A stretch of DNA of 64,000 nucleotides, taken from positions 1,922,001-1,986,000 of the forward strand of contig NZ_AP024828.1 of NCBI RefSeq assembly GCF_019668465.1, in the 5' to 3' direction. Made by a program: the position numbers and the translations under genes. The notes below the pieces were generated by a model. That model was not told where the DNA came from. It searched no databases and was given only the letters and a program-made list of their open reading frames with translations. Position 1 is the stretch's first letter. Each line of letters begins with the position of its first letter. Shown here piece after piece: positions 61,574 to 64,000 of the stretch. Origin of the DNA: Mycobacterium senriense. Its GTDB lineage: Bacteria; Actinomycetota; Actinomycetes; Mycobacteriales; Mycobacteriaceae.

Positions 61574-62686
61574 ATGAAAGCGCTTGTCATCGGCGGGAGC
61601 GGCGCAACCGGCGTCCCAGTACTGCAGGGACTTCTGCAACGGGGTCACGACGTGACCATGCTGCACCGCGGCGTGCACGAGCCGGCCGACCTGCCGGACG
61701 TTCCGCACATCCACGCCGACCCACACTTTGCCGAATCGATCACCGAGGCGGTGGGCGACCAGTCCTTCGACGTGGTGCTGGCGATGTACGGGCGAGTCGC
61801 TGCGATCGCGGAGGTGTTCGCCGGACGGTGCGGGCAGCTGATCAGCATCGGCGGGGTGCCGGCCTACCGCGGTTGTCTGCAGCCCGAAACCGTCACGCCC
61901 TACGGCATGGCGCTCAACGCGCGTGAGGATGGCCCGCTGGCCGACGGCACCGAACCGGTGCCGCGTTTCGCCAAGCTGATCCGGTCGGCCGAGCGCGCCG
62001 TCCTGGATCGGGCGGCGTCCGGCGCGTTCCGCGGCACGGTGATCCGGTACCCCGCGATCTACGGCCCACGCAACCTGGTGCCCTGGGAATGGTCTGTGAT
62101 GCGCCGTATCCGCGACGGCAGGACCCGAATGATACTGCCCGACAACGGTTTATGGATCATCTCCCGGGCCGCTGGGCGTAACGCCGCCGAGGTCGTGCTC
62201 GGCGCCGTCGACAACCCTGACGTCGCCAACGGCCAGGCCTACAACGCCGGCGACGACGACCAATACACCGTGCGTCAGTGGGCCGAGGCGATCGCGCAGA
62301 TCATGGGCGGTGAGCTCGAATTCGTCGGCATTCCCGGCGAGCTCGCGGGTTCGGCGCTGATCGAACTGTTGCCGCCGACCGGGCGGCCGCACATCCTGCT
62401 GGACACCAATAAGGCGAAGCGCGAGCTGGGCTACTGCGAGGTCATATCCGCCCGCGACGCGATGGTGGAGGCCGTAGAGTGGCTCGAGGCGCATCCGGTC
62501 ACCAGCGAGGACTACCCGCTGTATCCGGCGAGGTTCGATTACCCGGCCGAGGACCGACTGATCGAGGCCTACACGCAGGCCGTCGGCTGGGTGCGAGACC
62601 AGGCCCCGGACGAGGCGCCAGACGTGCGTCACCCGATGCCCCATCCGAAAACCGTTTCCGTTGGCCGTGACCAGGACGGCCGTTGA
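61574..62686 (+). CDS. NAD-dependent epimerase/dehydratase family protein
   Basis: 370 residues. N-terminal GGSGATG motif (about 7-13), Rossmann fold, then RYPAIYGPRNLVPWEW, typical of extended/atypical SDRs. It may be an NAD(P)-dependent reductase or 3-beta-HSD-like enzyme. First gene of an operon with the nitronate monooxygenase-like gene. Confidence 0.85.
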   Translation: MKALVIGGSGATGVPVLQGLLQRGHDVTMLHRGVHEPADLPDVPHIHADPHFAESITEAVGDQSFDVVLAMYGRVAAIAEVFAGRCGQLISIGGVPAYRGCLQPETVTPYGMALNAREDGPLADGTEPVPRFAKLIRSAERAVLDRAASGAFRGTVIRYPAIYGPRNLVPWEWSVMRRIRDGRTRMILPDNGLWIISRAAGRNAAEVVLGAVDNPDVANGQAYNAGDDDQYTVRQWAEAIAQIMGGELEFVGIPGELAGSALIELLPPTGRPHILLDTNKAKRELGYCEVISARDAMVEAVEWLEAHPVTSEDYPLYPARFDYPAEDRLIEAYTQAVGWVRDQAPDEAPDVRHPMPHPKTVSVGRDQDGR

Positions 62687-62705
62687 TTTCTTGCAGGAGG
62701 AACCC

Positions 62706-63740
62706 ATGACGACCATGTGGCGTCGTTTTCAGGACATGGTCGGGATCGAGTACCCGATCATGCAGGACGGCATGGGCCCGTCGCCGACCACTTTGCTGGC
62801 CGCCGCGGTGTCAGCGGCCGGCGGGCTGGGCACCGTCAGCTGTCCTTCCATCGTGAACAGCTCAGAGCAGTTCCTCCGCGAGGGATTCCGCGCGGCGATC
62901 GAGCACGTGGCGTCCAGCACGGACCGTCCGTTTGCCGTCAACGTCCCGGTCGGCCGGACGGCCAGCGGCGAGCTCCTGCTGGTCAGCCGCATCTGCATCG
63001 ACGAGGCCATCGCGGTCAAACGTGAAGGCGGACGGACCGGCGACCAGCTGAGGGCCATCGTCACCTCGGCCGGCTTCGCCGGTGAGTTCGGCGCAGCCAT
63101 CCGGGAATCCGGCCTGGTGCACATGGCCAAGGTCGGGTCGGTCCGGCACGCGCTCAAGGCTGCCGAGAGCGGTGCCAACGTCATCATCGCCTCGGGCTAC
63201 GAAATGGGGGGCCACACGCACGCCAAAGGGGTGCACACCATGGTGCTGGCCCCGCAGGTGATCGACGCGCTTGACATCCCCGTCGTGGTATCCGGCGGGA
63301 TCTGCGACGGCCGCGGGCTGGCCGCGGTGCTGGCGATGGGTGGCGCCGCCGCCGCAATGGGCACCCGGTTCATCGCCACCCAGGAGCACCAGTGGCACGC
63401 GGCGTACAAACAGCGCATCGTCGAGGCGAAGGAGTGGGAGGATGTCGTTTACGGCGGCATTTACGCCCCGATCCGTGGCCTGCGCAACAAGGGTTTGGAG
63501 CTCATGGAGGACGTGCGAAAGACCATGTCTCCCGAGGACTTTCAGGTGTGGGAGGAAGAGCAGATCCGCAAGGCCCAGCGCGAGGGCGACGTGGTGGAAG
63601 GCCTGATGGTGGCCGGTCAGGTGTCCGCGGCCATACACGACATCCCGACGGTCGCCGACCTGGTCGGGCGAATCGTGACCCAGGCGCGCGGACTGCTGGG
63701 CGAGGCAGGGGTGGCGCTGGGAGAACCTGCGTGCCGGTAA
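62706..63740 (+). CDS. Nitronate monooxygenase-like FMN enzyme
   Basis: 344 residues, CAGGAGG ribosome site. TIM-barrel FMN features: YPIMQDGMGPSPTTLLAAAVSAAGGLG (start), EMGGHTH (FMN/flavin region), and VVVSGGICDGRGLAAVLAMGG with GTRFIATQE. Similar to NMO/2-nitropropane dioxygenases and enoyl-reductase-like FMN enzymes. In lipid operons such proteins are often FMN reductases of unknown substrate. Confidence 0.87.
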   Translation: MTTMWRRFQDMVGIEYPIMQDGMGPSPTTLLAAAVSAAGGLGTVSCPSIVNSSEQFLREGFRAAIEHVASSTDRPFAVNVPVGRTASGELLLVSRICIDEAIAVKREGGRTGDQLRAIVTSAGFAGEFGAAIRESGLVHMAKVGSVRHALKAAESGANVIIASGYEMGGHTHAKGVHTMVLAPQVIDALDIPVVVSGGICDGRGLAAVLAMGGAAAAMGTRFIATQEHQWHAAYKQRIVEAKEWEDVVYGGIYAPIRGLRNKGLELMEDVRKTMSPEDFQVWEEEQIRKAQREGDVVEGLMVAGQVSAAIHDIPTVADLVGRIVTQARGLLGEAGVALGEPACR

Positions 63741-64000
63741 CCGAGACCGTCCACGACAGCGGCCGACTGGCGGGTGTCGCGGAACTGGTCGTTGAAAGCC
63801 CGCCGGTCAACGCCTATTCGATCGGCGACCTGGCCGAGCTGACCGAACTGTTGCGCAGCTACGAGCGTCGCGAAGAAGTCCGGGCCGTGGTGTTGCGAGC
63901 GCAGGGCAAAGGGTTTTGCGGCGGCGGTGACGTCAAAGAGGTGCAGAGCCTGCCGGGATTCGACGGCATCCTCGGTCAGGCTCGGGGGTCCCAGGACACC
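63731..64000 (+). CDS. Enoyl-CoA hydratase/isomerase, N-terminal part
   Basis: Starts at a GTG 10 bases before the previous stop and stays open to the window end (90 codons). ESPPVNAYS and GFCGGGDVKEV are the crotonase substrate-loop motifs. The active-site glutamates lie beyond the edge. Coupled to the NMO-like gene by overlap. Confidence 0.85.
   Translation, partial: MPVTETVHDSGRLAGVAELVVESPPVNAYSIGDLAELTELLRSYERREEVRAVVLRAQGKGFCGGGDVKEVQSLPGFDGILGQARGSQDT

Overview
The window is high-GC actinobacterial DNA, almost certainly Mycobacterium/Mycolicibacterium. The evidence is a complete mce operon (two YrbE permeases, six Mce proteins, Mas-type and small secreted proteins), an Mkl/MceG-type ATPase, a DlaT-like E2, mycofactocin-type SDR chemistry, and dense acyl-CoA, P450 and ferredoxin gene content. 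Genes are packed with ATGA/GTGA overlaps. I see no tRNA, rRNA, insertion sequence, integrase, CRISPR array or phage gene. It reads as a chromosomal catabolic region for an aromatic, steroid- or terpenoid-like compound, but the substrate cannot be read from the sequence.

Region 1 (1-10.8 kb) is a divergent aromatic degradation module. The minus-strand operon encodes an extradiol dioxygenase, a 3-hydroxyisobutyrate-dehydrogenase-like oxidoreductase, an FAH-fold hydrolase/hydratase and a salicylyl-CoA-hydroxylase-like flavoprotein running off the left edge. The plus-strand operon encodes an HsaA-like flavin monooxygenase, a thioesterase, an alpha/beta hydrolase, an aryl/acyl-CoA ligase and a chromate-resistance-domain protein. 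A TetR regulator lies at the end. Region 2 (11.0-13.3 kb) has an orphan two-lipoyl E2 protein without a peripheral-subunit-binding domain and a YciI-like protein. Region 3 (13.3-25.5 kb) is the mce importer operon, preceded by about 1 kb without a convincing gene. Its distal promoter shares a long sequence block with the divergent promoter of region 1.

Region 4 (25.6-36.6 kb) is an SDR facing a tightly overlapped operon: three crotonases, a CoA ligase, Rieske oxygenase alpha and beta subunits, a small unknown protein, a thiolase, an HMG-CoA-synthase-like/OB-fold fusion and an SCP-x-type thiolase. Region 5 (36.6-42.6 kb) has a TetR, a DUF7064-like protein, an FAD desaturase-like enzyme, an APH-type phosphotransferase and the Mce ATPase. 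Region 6 (42.8-51.0 kb) has an SCP2-like protein, CoA ligase, P450, SDR, aldehyde dehydrogenase, ferredoxin, ferredoxin/FNR fusion and HTD2-type dehydratase.

Region 7 (51.1-64 kb) has a second aldehyde dehydrogenase/ferredoxin pair, a CoA transferase facing a MarR regulator, an HGO-like cupin dioxygenase, a second P450 with a mycofactocin-type SDR, a TetR, an FAD oxidoreductase, SDR/SRPBCC, an epimerase, a nitronate monooxygenase-like enzyme and an enoyl-CoA hydratase cut by the right edge. Recurrent ACCAAAC/GTTTGGT palindromes in its intergenic regions suggest one regulon. Together the genes would import a hydrophobic compound (Mce plus ATPase), oxidise it (P450, Rieske, flavin enzymes), activate it to CoA thioesters and shorten it by thiolytic steps. 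That overall pathway is inference.
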